The notes under the pieces are model-generated. The model searched no databases. It saw only the letters and a list, made by a program, of their open reading frames with translations, and had not been told where the DNA came from. The translations under genes and the position numbers were made by a program. A stretch of DNA of 64,000 bases from Flavobacteriales bacterium (GTDB taxonomy: Bacteria > Bacteroidota > Bacteroidia > Flavobacteriales_D > Crocinitomicaceae): the NCBI GenBank assembly GCA_947449575.1, contig CANFRV010000015.1, positions 26,400 through 90,399 of the forward strand. Direction: 5' to 3'. Position 1 is the first letter of the stretch. The number at the start of each line of letters is the position of its first letter. Positions 17,209 through 27,667 of the stretch are shown in pieces.

Positions 17209-19251
17209 TTAATTTTTCTTCAATTTGGCATCTTGTGTTTCGCGTTGCCATACTGTTTCTGTAGAAGCTGCACCGTTTTTAGAATAGGTGATAAAATCTT
17301 TCGTTTGAGTTCGGGTGTATATTTGTCCATATCCGTTTTTCACTACAATTCTGCGAGTCACAACCGCTAATAAACTTCCTTTATCATCGTTTTTATTGAA
17401 TTGCTCTTGCGTAACCCCTTCCGGGTAAAGTGAACCGATAGAATTTGCTGCTTTATCGTCAAATACCACCCCTCTTTTCTCGATATTTTCAATAATACCT
17501 TTTGTTTCTAATGTTTTAACTGTTCTTTTTTCGTTATCTAAATCTTTAGAATTTTCTATACGAATGTTTAAGTTATTAATAGATTCTTGAGAATCTGAAG
17601 GTTTAGTAATTCCTTGAGAAGCATAACGATTTGTCTCAGTTTCTAAATTTGTTAATCGAGCCAAAGAAGCATTCAAATCTTTGGTATCAATATCTTTTGC
17701 ATCAACAACTTGATTTTCTTGCTTCTGAACAAGTATGTCTAATTCTTTTCCATTGGGGTTAACTACTTTACTCAATGAGTCTTCGAAATTAAATTTCACG
17801 TTTTCAAGTTTAGTGATTGCTAATTCATGTTCTTGTCTTTTCGAAGTTTGGTTACTTTCAATATTGTCAATTTCTGTTTGAACCACTGAAACAGAAGCTT
17901 TAACTTTGTTTGCAACTTGCAAACTATTTGAATCTTTATGGTTTGAAAAATCAGTCTCGTACTTGTAATACCTTTCATTAAGACTATCGTTCAATTGGTT
18001 TCTTCTTTTTTCGGGTGAAATCAAAATAGAATCTTCAAAAACTTCCATTTGTTTATTTTGCAACTGTATTTTTTCATTATTGGCACCATTTGTTTTATTT
18101 TGTTCTAGGGTGCGACTTTCCTCTTTTTCCGAAAAATCAAGATGTGACTCAACAGTTTCAGTAGAATTTTTAATGTTTTTTTTCGTTAATGAATTTTCAA
18201 ATTCTTCAATATTCTGGTTTGTTTCATTTACCAATTCTAATACTTCCTCTTTCACAACCACATTATCACTTAACCTTTTCTCGTCACGTGAGACAGCGTT
18301 GGAAATGGACTGTTCAGTATTTGCTTGATTGTTTTTCACTTTATCGGATTCCTTAATTGCACTTTGTTCGTTTTGAACAACACGATTAAAAAAAAGCGTA
18401 TCGTTATTGGATCCTACTTCCTTATTTTTAAGCGTAATACTATCGTTAATTTTAGCTTTATTTACGAGTGTACGATCCACAAAACCTAGTAAATCGCGTT
18501 GGTAAGTTTGTTGAAAATTAGTTACAGAAGTCACCGAATTATCTTCGTGTTGTAATTTTATGTTCACCGTATCATTTGCATGCGTATCCTCTTGATTTAA
18601 GCTATCGATTCTTTTTTTAACTTCGGATAAACTTACGCCAGAAGCTTCCATTTCTTTTAATCGATTCGATGCAAGTTCGTTTTCATTTTTAGATAACTGA
18701 TCCGATTGATGAATCACATCTGTATTACGTTGATTTTTGCGATCGATATCCGCAGCTTTTAATGCTTTTTGCGCTTCTTCGATAGACATTTCTGAAGTTT
18801 TACCTAAATCTGGTAGTGGTTCTGCTTTAGTTATCGTTTTAGGATTTAGTAAATCTTCAATTTGCTTTAGCATTTTGGGTGGATAGGTATCCGAGGTTTT
18901 AATTTTTGTAGCACGCGTAAAAAGTTCTTTAGCGCCTTGATAATCGCCTGATTTAAACTTTTCATCCGCCTTACTGACTAATTTATTATATTCTTTATCC
19001 GCTTCGAAACCTGATTTTTTCTGCTCGTTAGCGTCACAAATTTGTATCTGTTTTTTTATACTTTCGTCTGCAGGATTAAGCATTGCTGCAGATTCATAGG
19101 CCTTTTTTGCTTCTAGAAATTTCCCTTGTGCAAAAAGCATATCTCCATCCTTTACTTTTTTAGTAACTTCTAGTTTTTTCTGTTCATCTAATTGAGATAG
19201 ACTGTAGCCAGAAAATAAAAGAATAAAAGCAAAAAAAATAATATTTTTCAT
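17209..19251 (-). CDS. Secreted TPR and coiled-coil protein of unknown function
   Basis: A 680-residue protein with a signal peptide (MKNIIFFAFILLFSGYSLS), two tetratricopeptide repeats near residues 28-60 (GDMLFAQGKFLEAKKAYESA) and 85-115 (ADEKFKSGDYQGAKELFTRA), then a long region rich in Asn, Glu, Lys, Ser and Gln that looks disordered or coiled-coil, and a more ordered basic C-terminus. The last 60 or so residues (VTRRIVVKNGYGQIYTRTQT) resemble C-termini of gliding-associated TPR proteins of Bacteroidota. I do not recognise a named family. A periplasmic or surface scaffold role is inference. Upstream of mpl in the same operon. Confidence 0.75.
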   Translation of the reverse strand: MKNIIFFAFILLFSGYSLSQLDEQKKLEVTKKVKDGDMLFAQGKFLEAKKAYESAAMLNPADESIKKQIQICDANEQKKSGFEADKEYNKLVSKADEKFKSGDYQGAKELFTRATKIKTSDTYPPKMLKQIEDLLNPKTITKAEPLPDLGKTSEMSIEEAQKALKAADIDRKNQRNTDVIHQSDQLSKNENELASNRLKEMEASGVSLSEVKKRIDSLNQEDTHANDTVNIKLQHEDNSVTSVTNFQQTYQRDLLGFVDRTLVNKAKINDSITLKNKEVGSNNDTLFFNRVVQNEQSAIKESDKVKNNQANTEQSISNAVSRDEKRLSDNVVVKEEVLELVNETNQNIEEFENSLTKKNIKNSTETVESHLDFSEKEESRTLEQNKTNGANNEKIQLQNKQMEVFEDSILISPEKRRNQLNDSLNERYYKYETDFSNHKDSNSLQVANKVKASVSVVQTEIDNIESNQTSKRQEHELAITKLENVKFNFEDSLSKVVNPNGKELDILVQKQENQVVDAKDIDTKDLNASLARLTNLETETNRYASQGITKPSDSQESINNLNIRIENSKDLDNEKRTVKTLETKGIIENIEKRGVVFDDKAANSIGSLYPEGVTQEQFNKNDDKGSLLAVVTRRIVVKNGYGQIYTRTQTKDFITYSKNGAASTETVWQRETQDAKLKKN

Positions 19252-19398
19252 AAACTAAAAAAGTTACACTAGATGATATTAAACAAATATCGAAAAAATC
19301 GTGCAACATATTAAAATTAACCTAAAATTTATTCGATTTTTGGTTAAATTAGAACATTAAATTAGATTTCTAGTACTAATATTTTGAACAATTTAAAA

Positions 19399-22300
19399 AT
19401 GAAAGTTCCTATAAAACTATTTCTGATCACTATTGCGCTTATTTTTATAAATAATCATTCTTCTTTTTCTCAAGTTAAAAATTTCAAACATGATTTCTTA
19501 CTTGAAAATATGCAAGATGACAGTCAATTAGCCATTTCTCTTACAAAATCAAAAGAGGTAATCGAATATCTTAATAGAAATAGCTTAACCATCAAAAAAA
19601 CCACTTCTAATTGGGTTTTCTTAACAATCAATGGAAAAGATTTAAAACAATTATTAGCTTCTCCCATTGCGAAATTTATTTATACTGAAATTAGTGAACC
19701 TACTTTGTTAAATGATACTTCACGTTTTCACCATCAGGTTAATGAAGTTCAGAATGGTTTAAATAAACTACAAGAAAAATTTAATGGGAATGGTATTATA
19801 TTAGGCTTTGTGGATAGTGGATTAGATTTTAACCATCCAGATTTTAAAGATTCTACTGGAAAGACTAGGGTATATTCCTATTGGGATCAAACGATAAAAA
19901 CCGCTACTTCAAGATCTCCTAAACCTTATAATTATGGGGAAGATTGGACTGCGACCGAAATTGACAATGGTCAGTGCACGGCAGTGGACAATCTTGGACA
20001 TGGAACACATGTAGTAGGAATCGCTGCAGGTAACGGATTAGCAAATGGAAAACACAAAGGAATGGCACCTGAAGCTACAATAGTTATGGTGAAAACAAAT
20101 AATACTGCGAAAAACTGGACTTTAACTGTGGCCGATGCTTGTGATTATATTTTTAAAACTGCGGATCTACTGAATAAACCATGCGTAATTAATATTAGTT
20201 ATGGTGTTGCAATGGGCTCGCACGATGGAAATGATCCAGCATCTGAATTTATTGAATCCCTATTGGATGAAAAACCGGGTAGAATTTTAGTCGCTGCAGC
20301 TGGTAATAATGGGAATTCAGGAAAGTATCATGTGCATGGAGATGTTACATCCGACACGTCTTTTTTTTGGGTGAAAAGCACTGCAAAAGGAATTGTAGCA
20401 AACAATTCTATTTTATTAGAAATGTGGGCCGATTCATTAAAATTTAAAGATGTTCAATTTGCTACTGGTGCTAATTTAGCAGCGGGTAATTATTCTTTGC
20501 GTGGAAAGACAAAATTTAGAACCTTTCTAGACGCTTTAAATGCTGCACCCAATTCTTTGCGTGATACTATTTTTAATGAAAATGGTATTAAACTCGCATA
20601 TATAGATTATTATGCTGAAATAATGAATCATGAATATCACCTACAAACAGCGTATACGAGTATCGATTCTACCAATTATCTTTTTCAGTTTATGACAACA
20701 GGATCGGGTAGCTTTGATGTTTGGGGTGGAAGCGCGAATAAGGTAGGGACGAAAAATTTCAATGATTTTGAAACAATTAATATTCCAAACGTTTCTGTCT
20801 ACCCTCCTATCGCTCATTATATGATGGCAGACACTTTACAGACAATTTTCTCTTCCTATATTTCATCCGAAAAAGTTATGACTGTTGGTAATGTTTCGAA
20901 CAAAGCGTCCTATACAACGAAAGATCAAATACTACATTTATCGGATTACAAACCAGGTGAAATTCATATTTCATCTTCGAAGGGTCCAAACAGAAAAGGA
21001 ATTACCAAACCGGATATTGTTGCTTCTGGAACAAAGATTTTCTCTGCAAATCCTTCCGTGTTTTTAAATAATCCTATCAACAATACTACATTGGATGAAG
21101 GTGGATATCACGCTTTAAATTCCGGTACTTCGATGGCATCTCCGCTCGTTGCAGGTATAGCTGCTTTATATCTAGAAAAATGTTCCAAATCAAATTACCA
21201 AGACTTCAAAAATGATGTGACATTATCTGCTAAAACGAATTTAGTGCAAGGGAAAATTCCTAATAATGCCTATGGCAATGGAGAGATCAATGCATTAACT
21301 CTCTTATTATCTACAAACCCTATAATTAGTATTTTAGGGGATACTGTTCTTCCATGTTCGGATTCAACAATTTTGACCATTTCTTCCAACAAAGGACTTA
21401 ATTCAATTACTTGGGAAGATTTTGATACGAAAACATTAAAAACCTTCAAATTACCAGGTAAGTATCCATTTAAAATTTCAGATACAAAAAATTGTAGTTT
21501 TAGGGATACAATCACCATTTTTCCTAGGATTCCTTTTAATCCATCGATTTCATTTTTAGATAGTTCTAAATTTTCTTGCGTAAAAAAGAATGTACAAGTA
21601 ATTGCACAAGGAGGGAAAACCTATCAATGGTCAGGGGGATTAAACCAACAAAATGACACTGTTACTTTTCAATTTCCAGGTAAATATCACTTAACTATTA
21701 CGGATTCTTATGGATGTGTGAAAAGAGATAGTATCGATATCTTGACGGATACTATTTCGCCTATAATTACCTTTCAGAAAACCGATGGCTTTACAATTAA
21801 CTGTAATCAAAAATCAGTGCAATTAAAAGTAAATGGAGCAAATAAGTATAGCTGGGGAGGACAAGCATTATTAAACAAATCAGATTCTGCAACTTATTTA
21901 AAAGAAGGGATTTATAGTGTTGTTGGAGAAGGGGTCAACGGCTGTACTTCTACAAAATCATTTGAGGTTTTCAAAGATACAACACTACCAATTATCAGTA
22001 AAACATTTTCTGTACCAGCTTTAATTACGTGTAAAAACAAGACTGTTTCAATAACGTTATCTGGAGCAACTAAATATCAATGGTATGGTGGTAGTTCGGT
22101 AACTAACTTTTTAAATTCTTTCATAAAACCTGGAGTTTATCATTTTAATGCAAATAATTCCAATGGTTGTATTGTTAAAGATAGTGTTGAGATACTGTCG
22201 GACACAGTTCCAAATAAATCGTTTTTATTAATAAAAGGTTTAAACAAGCTAAACTGCATCAATAAAAGAGTGAGTATACAGGCAAGCGGAGGGAATATAT

Positions 22301-23106
22301 ACACTTGGAGTGGAGGAACTTCCATACTCACAGATACAAATTCATTTATTATTGGTGGAAATTATACCGTTTTAATTGAAGATTCCAAAGGATGTATATC
22401 ACAAAAAAACATCTATATAGAAGAAGATTACAAGTCGCCTACTATTTCCATCAATTATCTTACTAGTCCATTTATAACCTGTGATAACGAACCGGTTAAA
22501 GTAAAAACAGTTGGTGCTGTTAGTTATACATGGAATGGCGGTAAATATTTAAATAAAGATTCTAACACATTTAGTGTTGCCGGGAATTATAGCGTTATAG
22601 CTGTAGGTCAAAACGGATGTATTACAAAGGATGCTATTACCATAGAACAATATTTTTACCCGACAACACCCACTATCACGCAAGTGGACAGTTTGTTAAT
22701 CGCATCAACCTCTCCAAATTACCAATGGTATTCGGAAGGTAATTTACTAAAGAATGAAACGAAACAAACCATAGTATTTCAAGTTGGAAAAACATATTTT
22801 GTGAGTATAGAGTCGAATGGTTGTATTGCATCCAGTAAATTCTATACACCGCAAGTTTCTTCTTTACAAAATCATGCAATATTACCGATACTTGTTTTTC
22901 CAAATCCAACGAGTACCGGGATATTTAGTTTAGATGGTTTAGAATCGAATGATCAGCTATATCTTTCTGATTTATTGGGTAATAAAATTGATATCCATAA
23001 AATTAGCATAGGTGAATTTCAACTTGAAAATGTTGCAAATGGAGTTTATCTGCTAACAATTGAGCGGAATTCTGACCGTATGTTAGTAAAAATCATTAAA
23101 AATTAA
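19399..23106 (+). CDS. Secreted subtilisin-like serine peptidase with T9SS sorting domain
   Basis: A 1235-residue S8 peptidase. A signal peptide ends near HSSFSQ; a pro-region runs to about residue 110; the catalytic triad is Asp139 (FVDSGLDFNHPDF), His201 (LGHGTHVVGIAAG) and Ser578 (SGTSMASPLVAGIAALYL), with the oxyanion Asn in AAAGNNGN. Between His and Ser is an insert of about 200 residues. Five to six repeats of about 75 residues follow, then a C-terminal type A sorting domain (VFPNPTSTGIFSLDGL to VYLLTIERNSDRMLVKIIKN) that directs export by the type IX system and anchoring at the cell surface. An in-frame TTG at 19384 would add five residues; the ATG at 19399 gives a standard signal peptide. 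Confidence 0.94.
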   Translation: MKVPIKLFLITIALIFINNHSSFSQVKNFKHDFLLENMQDDSQLAISLTKSKEVIEYLNRNSLTIKKTTSNWVFLTINGKDLKQLLASPIAKFIYTEISEPTLLNDTSRFHHQVNEVQNGLNKLQEKFNGNGIILGFVDSGLDFNHPDFKDSTGKTRVYSYWDQTIKTATSRSPKPYNYGEDWTATEIDNGQCTAVDNLGHGTHVVGIAAGNGLANGKHKGMAPEATIVMVKTNNTAKNWTLTVADACDYIFKTADLLNKPCVINISYGVAMGSHDGNDPASEFIESLLDEKPGRILVAAAGNNGNSGKYHVHGDVTSDTSFFWVKSTAKGIVANNSILLEMWADSLKFKDVQFATGANLAAGNYSLRGKTKFRTFLDALNAAPNSLRDTIFNENGIKLAYIDYYAEIMNHEYHLQTAYTSIDSTNYLFQFMTTGSGSFDVWGGSANKVGTKNFNDFETINIPNVSVYPPIAHYMMADTLQTIFSSYISSEKVMTVGNVSNKASYTTKDQILHLSDYKPGEIHISSSKGPNRKGITKPDIVASGTKIFSANPSVFLNNPINNTTLDEGGYHALNSGTSMASPLVAGIAALYLEKCSKSNYQDFKNDVTLSAKTNLVQGKIPNNAYGNGEINALTLLLSTNPIISILGDTVLPCSDSTILTISSNKGLNSITWEDFDTKTLKTFKLPGKYPFKISDTKNCSFRDTITIFPRIPFNPSISFLDSSKFSCVKKNVQVIAQGGKTYQWSGGLNQQNDTVTFQFPGKYHLTITDSYGCVKRDSIDILTDTISPIITFQKTDGFTINCNQKSVQLKVNGANKYSWGGQALLNKSDSATYLKEGIYSVVGEGVNGCTSTKSFEVFKDTTLPIISKTFSVPALITCKNKTVSITLSGATKYQWYGGSSVTNFLNSFIKPGVYHFNANNSNGCIVKDSVEILSDTVPNKSFLLIKGLNKLNCINKRVSIQASGGNIYTWSGGTSILTDTNSFIIGGNYTVLIEDSKGCISQKNIYIEEDYKSPTISINYLTSPFITCDNEPVKVKTVGAVSYTWNGGKYLNKDSNTFSVAGNYSVIAVGQNGCITKDAITIEQYFYPTTPTITQVDSLLIASTSPNYQWYSEGNLLKNETKQTIVFQVGKTYFVSIESNGCIASSKFYTPQVSSLQNHAILPILVFPNPTSTGIFSLDGLESNDQLYLSDLLGNKIDIHKISIGEFQLENVANGVYLLTIERNSDRMLVKIIKN
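21349..22660 (+). repeat. Tandem repeats inside the subtilase gene, about 210-235 bp each
   Basis: Six diverged copies of a beta-sandwich-like repeat. Each has a Cys near its start (FSCVKKNVQV, INCNQKSVQL, ITCKNKTVSI, LNCINKRVSI, ITCDNEPVKV; the first, LPCSDSTILT, is most diverged), a central Y-x-W-x-GG, and an end of the form G-x-Y...GC-x-x-D. The paired cysteines suggest one disulfide per repeat. Repeat starts are near 21349, 21575, 21795, 22024, 22250 and 22473. Confidence 0.8.
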
Positions 23107-23135
23107 TTTCAGAATTCAATAAATACTTATTTTTG
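23107..23135 (+). promoter_or_regulatory. Promoter for the DUF5606 gene and the genes after it
   Basis: TATTTTTG at 23128-23135 matches TAnnTTTG; TTTC at 23107-23110 is a partial -33 element with a 17-base spacer. The ATG follows at 23158. Confidence 0.5.
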
Positions 23136-23157
23136 AAAAAACTATAAAAAACATAAG

Positions 23158-23667
23158 ATGAATTTAACAGGTATAATCGCAATTTCAGGTAAACCAGGAT
23201 TATTTAAAGTTGTTGCTCAAGGTAAAAGTAATTTAATTGTTGAGTCATTGGAGGATGGAAAAAAGATTCCTGCATATTCAACGGATCGTATTTCTGGTTT
23301 AGAAGATATTAGTGTATATACGTATGATGAGGATGCAGTTTTATCGAATGTTTTAGAAGCTATATACAAAAAAGAAAATGGTGGTTTAGCGCCTTCCCAC
23401 AAAGAAGATAAAAACACATTAGTAAGTTATTTATTGGAAATTTTACCAAATTATGACCAAGAGCGTGTGTATTTTTCCGATGTAAAAAAAATATTTCATT
23501 GGTATAATTTATTACATAAATCAGGAAATTTAATTATCGATGAACCAGTAATTGAAGAACCTACAAAAAAAGTAGCATCTAAAAAAGTAGAAGCAACTGA
23601 ATCAACGGACGAAGCTCCTAAAAAAACTAGAGCGCCAAGAAAAAAAGCAGAAAAAACAGTTGAGTAA
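23158..23667 (+). CDS. DUF5606 domain protein
   Basis: A 169-residue cytoplasmic protein that begins MNLTGIIAISGKPGLFKVV. The N-terminal 130 residues match the DUF5606 family, which is restricted to Bacteroidota; the function is not known to me. The fold includes an Sm/KOW-like N-terminal beta part (SGKPGLFKVVAQGKSNLIVE) and a helical second part. The tail is a Lys/Glu/Ala-rich low-complexity extension (KKTRAPRKKAEKTVE) that may bind nucleic acid or simply be disordered. It is followed after 38 bases by the BatA-like gene and appears to lead a run of co-directed genes. Confidence 0.8.
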   Translation: MNLTGIIAISGKPGLFKVVAQGKSNLIVESLEDGKKIPAYSTDRISGLEDISVYTYDEDAVLSNVLEAIYKKENGGLAPSHKEDKNTLVSYLLEILPNYDQERVYFSDVKKIFHWYNLLHKSGNLIIDEPVIEEPTKKVASKKVEATESTDEAPKKTRAPRKKAEKTVE

Positions 23668-23705
23668 ATCGATCACTAAAGAGTAACTGAACGTTACGTA
23701 CATGT

Positions 23706-25727
23706 ATGCGATTCGAACATCCAAATTTTTTATTTGCATTAATTTTATTAGCGGTACCAATTCTAATACATTTATTTAGTTTTCGTCGCTACAAAACTTT
23801 CTATTTTTCCAGCATCTATTTTTTAAAGAATATAGAGGAAGAGACAAAAAATGTTCGGAAATTAAAGCATTTATTCGTTTTAATTGCTCGATTACTAGCA
23901 TTTACTTCACTAATTATTGCTTTTGCACAACCTTACATACCAATCAAAGGTTCTGCAAAACATACGAATTCTGTATTAGCAATCTATATTGACAATTCGT
24001 TTTCGATGTCTAGTATCGGAGCAAGTGGCAGCTTACTGTCTGAATCTAAAGAACAGGCGAAAAAGATCATTGAAAATGCATCGGCCAATGTGCGTGTATT
24101 ATTAGTTACAAATGGATTAACTGGAATTGAACAACAATTATGCGCAAAATCGGAAGCTTTTAATCGTTTAGATAAAATACAAATTTCTCCTTTATCGCAT
24201 CCATTATCGGAAGTCATTCAATGGATGGAAGAAAGTGTCAATGAAAACACCCCTAATTCTTATGCTAAGCAGTTTGTTGTACTGACTGACTTTCAAAAAA
24301 ATCAAAGCGATTTAAAAAATATTCACTTAGACAAATCGATTTATTTTTATCCAATACATCTTATTCCGGAACAAAAAAACAATGTATCGATTGATTCTGT
24401 TTGGTTTAACAATCCAAATTTCAAAACTAAAATTAACAATGAATTAAACATACAATTAACCAATCATGGCGATGAAATAGTTTCGAATTTAGAGTTACAA
24501 CTCGCAGTAAATGAAACTAAAAGAACGGTATTTGTTTCCATTCCGAAACATAGTAAAAAGGAGATTGTTTTAAACTATTCGGATTTAACCATTGGCGAAA
24601 AAATAGGACATGTTCATATTACAGATAAAAATGTACACTTTGATGATGATTTTTATTTTACATACCACGTTGCTTCAAATGCAAATATATTATTAATACA
24701 AGGCGAAGATGCGGATTTAAAAATAGCAAAAACCTATAAATTAGATAGTTATTATCAAGTTAGTGAATTAAGTAGTACTTCCTTCTTACCTGCTTCTACC
24801 CTTGACAAACAATTGATTGTATTAAATGGCGTAAATGTTCTAAACGATGGAATCAATGATGCTATTTATAAATTTACCCAAAGTGGTGGATCTGTTTTAT
24901 TGTTTCCTGGCACAAAAATTCACATGCAATCGTGGAATAATTTATTGCAAAAATTAAATCTTCCACAAATTTCTGAAGTTTCTAGTACGAATTCAAGCTT
25001 AAGTTCTATCAGCTATTCGGATCCATTTTTTCAAGGAATTTTTGATAAAAACCCCAGGAAAATTAACCTTCCAATCCTTCAAAAAATATATCAGACAAGG
25101 GCGAGTGTCTCAAGTATCCCCTTGTTATCCCTCCAAAACAATCTACCTGTATTCGTAAAAAACAATAATAATTATTTATTTACAAGTGCATTAGATTCAA
25201 CGTTTAGTGCTTTTACTTCGAATGCTTTGTTTCCATCTTGTTTATTGCGAACTGCAGAATTAAGTCAACAAAAATCAGAACTTTATTTAACCATTGGAAG
25301 TAATAATCGTTTTCCATGGTATGGACCAGCTACTTCCGATAATTTATTTCATATTGAAGGGGAAGGAATTGATTTTATACCTGTTGTAGAAAAGATAGAT
25401 CAATTAACGTATATTTCGCTTTTAAATCCATCTTTGAGTCAAGCATTACGCCAGGGAATTTATCAGTTAACGAATGCGGACTTATCCAAAGCATTACCGT
25501 TAAATTATTCCCGGTTGGAATCAAACATAGCAACATTTACAGAGGATGAAATTAAAAGCTATTTAAATACTGAAAAATACCCAAGATTATATTTTAAAAG
25601 TATAGAGCTTGGCGATCAAAATTTGAACATCCAATTAGAAAAACCAGTAGAATATTGGAGGATTTTCTTACTTTTATCCCTGTTTTTCTTATTACTAGAA
25701 ATGGCGCTATTGAAATTTTTACGTTAA
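23706..25727 (+). CDS. BatA N-terminal domain membrane protein with VWA-like domain
   Basis: A 673-residue inner-membrane protein. The first 80 residues ([20 protein letters not shown] and [17 protein letters not shown]) are the BatA-type N-terminal domain with two membrane helices. The following region contains [13 protein letters not shown], a VWA-like MIDAS (DNSFS in place of DxSxS), then a large periplasmic part and a last membrane helix ([18 protein letters not shown]). Proteins of this kind are widespread in Bacteroidota and are usually of unknown function; they resemble the membrane parts of Bat operons, though no MoxR or other bat gene is nearby. The dihydroorotase homologue starts 10 bases downstream. 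Confidence 0.85.
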   Translation: MRFEHPNFLFALILLAVPILIHLFSFRRYKTFYFSSIYFLKNIEEETKNVRKLKHLFVLIARLLAFTSLIIAFAQPYIPIKGSAKHTNSVLAIYIDNSFSMSSIGASGSLLSESKEQAKKIIENASANVRVLLVTNGLTGIEQQLCAKSEAFNRLDKIQISPLSHPLSEVIQWMEESVNENTPNSYAKQFVVLTDFQKNQSDLKNIHLDKSIYFYPIHLIPEQKNNVSIDSVWFNNPNFKTKINNELNIQLTNHGDEIVSNLELQLAVNETKRTVFVSIPKHSKKEIVLNYSDLTIGEKIGHVHITDKNVHFDDDFYFTYHVASNANILLIQGEDADLKIAKTYKLDSYYQVSELSSTSFLPASTLDKQLIVLNGVNVLNDGINDAIYKFTQSGGSVLLFPGTKIHMQSWNNLLQKLNLPQISEVSSTNSSLSSISYSDPFFQGIFDKNPRKINLPILQKIYQTRASVSSIPLLSLQNNLPVFVKNNNNYLFTSALDSTFSAFTSNALFPSCLLRTAELSQQKSELYLTIGSNNRFPWYGPATSDNLFHIEGEGIDFIPVVEKIDQLTYISLLNPSLSQALRQGIYQLTNADLSKALPLNYSRLESNIATFTEDEIKSYLNTEKYPRLYFKSIELGDQNLNIQLEKPVEYWRIFLLLSLFFLLLEMALLKFLR

Positions 25728-25737
25728 CTATAAATTT

Positions 25738-26997
25738 ATGAGATTCCTGATAAAACAAGCATACATTATCGATGAAAGTTCTACGTTTAATCAACACGTT
25801 AAAGATATTTATGTTGAGGATGGCGTAATTGTAGAAATCGCTGATTTAATTGAAAAGGAAGATATAGTTACCATTGAATTTAATGGATTAAAAGTTTCTC
25901 AAAGTTGGGCAGATGCAAAAGCACATTTTTGCGATCCTGGTGAAGAGCATAAAGAAACTATAGAAACTGGTTTACAAGCAGCTGCTGCAGGAGGGTTTGC
26001 GTATGTTGGCTTACTACCTTCAACACAGCCTGTGATAGATGGGAAAACGCAAATAGAATATGCTTTACGTAAGGCTGAACAACAGGTTGCAACATTAATT
26101 CCTTTTGGTACGATTACAGAAAAAATGTTGGGTGAAAATTTAGCGGAAATGTTCGACATGTCTCAATCAGGAACACGTTTCTTTACCGATGACACAAAAC
26201 ATTTATCTACCGGAATTTTATATCGCGCGTTACTTTATTCTAAAACATTTGGAGGGAAAATAATCGCGTTTTCAAGAGACTATTCGTTAGCAAAGGGTGG
26301 ACAAGTAAATGAAGGTGAAGCATCTACTAAAACCGGTTTGAAGTCAGAAGCAAGTATAGCAGAAGTAATTGATTTAGAGCGCAATATTCGACTTCTTGAA
26401 TATACAGAAGGAAATTTACATGTAACTGGTATTTCCTGCGAAGAATCTGTAGCTGTAATACGTGCTGCGAAAAGAAAAGGCTTAAATCTTACTGCGGACG
26501 TACATATTGAACAATTATTGTTTAATGAAACTGCAGTGTTGAATTTTGATGTGCATTACAAACTTAAACCGGTCTTACGCAAAGAGTCAGATCGTTTATC
26601 TTTAATTGAAGCAGTAAAGGATGGGACGATTGATGTTGTCGTTTCCAATCATAGACCTTATGATTTAGAAGAAAAGGATGTAGAATTTGATCATGCTTCT
26701 TTTGGAAATATAACACTTCAGACCGCTTTTTGTTCTTTACTTTCTAAAAATGAATTTACAGTAGAAGAAATAATTGCTATTTTTTCGAAGCGTAATAGAT
26801 CATTTTTACAAATCAACCCTACTCCTATTGAAGTTGGTTCGATTGCAGATTTGACTTTTTTCTCTACCGAAGATTCAACGCTTTTTTCGAAAGAAGAAAT
26901 AATGTCCGCAACCTATAATACTCCTTTTTTAAATCAAACTTTAACTGGTAAAGTATTTGGTATTTTACACAATGGTCAATTAGTAATAAAAGACTAA
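25738..26997 (+). CDS. Dihydroorotase-like amidohydrolase, probably non-catalytic
   Basis: A 419-residue protein with the order of segments of type I dihydroorotase: N-terminal beta domain, TIM barrel, C-terminal beta domain ([20 protein letters not shown]). The metal-binding D-x-H-x-H motif that should follow the first beta domain reads [20 protein letters not shown], so the first histidine is replaced by Lys, and the residues expected in the other metal loops are also partly changed ([19 protein letters not shown]). Flavobacterial dihydroorotase homologues commonly lack these residues, and pseudo-dihydroorotases are known to act as structural partners of aspartate transcarbamoylase. Non-catalytic function is therefore likely but is inference. 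Confidence 0.8.
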   Translation: MRFLIKQAYIIDESSTFNQHVKDIYVEDGVIVEIADLIEKEDIVTIEFNGLKVSQSWADAKAHFCDPGEEHKETIETGLQAAAAGGFAYVGLLPSTQPVIDGKTQIEYALRKAEQQVATLIPFGTITEKMLGENLAEMFDMSQSGTRFFTDDTKHLSTGILYRALLYSKTFGGKIIAFSRDYSLAKGGQVNEGEASTKTGLKSEASIAEVIDLERNIRLLEYTEGNLHVTGISCEESVAVIRAAKRKGLNLTADVHIEQLLFNETAVLNFDVHYKLKPVLRKESDRLSLIEAVKDGTIDVVVSNHRPYDLEEKDVEFDHASFGNITLQTAFCSLLSKNEFTVEEIIAIFSKRNRSFLQINPTPIEVGSIADLTFFSTEDSTLFSKEEIMSATYNTPFLNQTLTGKVFGILHNGQLVIKD

Positions 26998-26998
26998 A

Positions 26999-27556
26999 AT
27001 GTTACCAAAGAAAACTTTTTTTCAACGTTTCTGGAGAGAAAAAAAAATGGTTGGGGCAATTAGTCCTAGTTCCTCTTTTCTAACGAATAAAATGTTAGAA
27101 AACATAGATTTTAATTCTGCAAAAGTCTTTATAGAAATTGGTCCAGGCACAGGAGTATTTACCAAAAAAATGTTGTCGAGAATGAATCCCGAAAGTGTTT
27201 TTTTAGTTTTCGAATTAAACCAAGAGTTTCACCAAGAACTTCAAACAAAAATAGCAGATAAAAGAGTCGTTTTCATTAACGATAGTGCGGAAAAATTGGA
27301 AGATTATTTAGTCCAATTTAACATACCTAAAGTCGATGTAATTATTTCCTCACTTCCACTTTCTAATTTCTACCAACGATTTACCTTGAAGATACTTAGG
27401 ACTTTCAAGGATTGCTTAAATGAATCTGGAAAATTTATTCAATTTCAATATTCTCTCAAACAAAAAAAAGAATTGAATCATGTTTTTTCCAATGTAAATA
27501 TTTCATTTACACTTTTGAATATTCCACCTGCCTTCATATATACGTGTAATAAGTAA
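26999..27556 (+). CDS. SAM-dependent methyltransferase, phospholipid N-methyltransferase-like
   Basis: A 185-residue Rossmann-fold methyltransferase. It has VGAISPSSSFLTNKML and motif I FIEIGPGTGVFTKKMLSRM, which resemble PmtA and KsgA-like enzymes; DVIISSLPLSNF takes the place of the catalytic motif IV. The combination of GAISPSS and SSLPL is typical of bacterial phosphatidylethanolamine N-methyltransferase-like proteins. The true substrate is unknown. It starts one base after the stop of the dihydroorotase homologue, so translation is probably coupled. Confidence 0.8.
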   Translation: MLPKKTFFQRFWREKKMVGAISPSSSFLTNKMLENIDFNSAKVFIEIGPGTGVFTKKMLSRMNPESVFLVFELNQEFHQELQTKIADKRVVFINDSAEKLEDYLVQFNIPKVDVIISSLPLSNFYQRFTLKILRTFKDCLNESGKFIQFQYSLKQKKELNHVFSNVNISFTLLNIPPAFIYTCNK

Positions 27557-27600
27557 TACGTTTATATTTCTTTTAATCGCTTTTCACTAACACTTCAAAA

Positions 27601-27632
27601 TTTGATTCTATCAAAAAAATAGTGTAGATTTG
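27601..27632 (+). promoter_or_regulatory. Canonical promoter of the DUF3822-rsmD operon
   Basis: TTTG at 27601-27604, a 20-base spacer and TAGATTTG at 27625-27632 match both elements of the Bacteroidota consensus. The start codon follows at 27668. Confidence 0.75.
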
Positions 27633-27667
27633 TTTATCACTTAAAGGTTATTGTATTCTAGATTTTT

